Assembly: GCA_039799445.1 (NCBI GenBank)
Contig: JBDLSO010000045.1
Span: 1-6,357 of the forward strand
Length of the DNA: 6,357 nt
Direction of reading: 5' to 3'
From: JBDLSO01 sp039799445
GTDB taxonomy: Bacteria > Patescibacteriota > Minisyncoccia > Phycocordibacterales > UBA5272
In this document: positions 6,355 through 6,357 of the stretch, piece after piece
Layout of the letters: every line of letters starts with the position of its first letter
Numbering within the stretch: the stretch's first letter is position 1
Made by a program: the position numbers and the translations under genes
Notes under the pieces: model-generated
Databases searched by the model: none
Told to the model about the DNA's origin: nothing
What the model saw: the letters and a program-made list of their open reading frames with translations, nothing else

Positions 6355-6357
6355 TTC

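Overview
The window reads like AT-rich chromosomal DNA from a small-genome bacterium of the Patescibacteria (CPR), probably a Parcubacteria-type lineage. This is inferred from the gene content and protein style: a winged-helix/nucleotidyltransferase-like regulator, an O-antigen-ligase-like membrane protein fused to TPRs, a MurJ-type flippase and a bacterial LepA. Standard code 11 fits: TGA ends the flippase gene in a neat ATGA overlap with lepA. No IS element, CRISPR array, tRNA or rRNA was recognised.

Layout. (1) 35-655, +: wHTH regulator-like protein with a degenerate nucleotidyltransferase-like domain, ended by a 9-bp stem-loop terminator. (2) 699-3038, +: 779-residue polytopic Wzy_C/O-antigen ligase-like protein with a C-terminal TPR region, followed by a terminator with a 12-bp stem at 3094-3123. 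(3) 3164-4450, +: MurJ/MviN-family flippase that stops after the 12-helix core. (4) 4447-6220, +: lepA (EF4), overlapping the flippase gene by 4 nt and broken by a frameshift at about 5374, where about 23 nt of the conserved reading frame appear to be missing. (5) 6223-6333, -: a 36-residue one-helix membrane protein, convergent with lepA.

The most striking pattern is regulatory. All four apparent transcription units (genes 1, 2, 3-4, and the small minus-strand gene) begin with the same extended -10 element, TGCTATACT, only 7-12 nt upstream of the start codon. The predicted RNA start therefore falls on or within about 6 nt of the ATG, which suggests leaderless or near-leaderless mRNAs with no Shine-Dalgarno. 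For two genes the longest open frame begins upstream of this box, so the true starts are moved downstream (35 rather than 17; 3164 rather than 3137).

The envelope theme (glycan ligase/polymerase-like protein plus flippase) occupies the middle of the window. lepA is co-transcribed with the flippase by overlap, not by an obvious functional link. No gene-free stretch exceeds 300 bases; the longest is 3039-3163.
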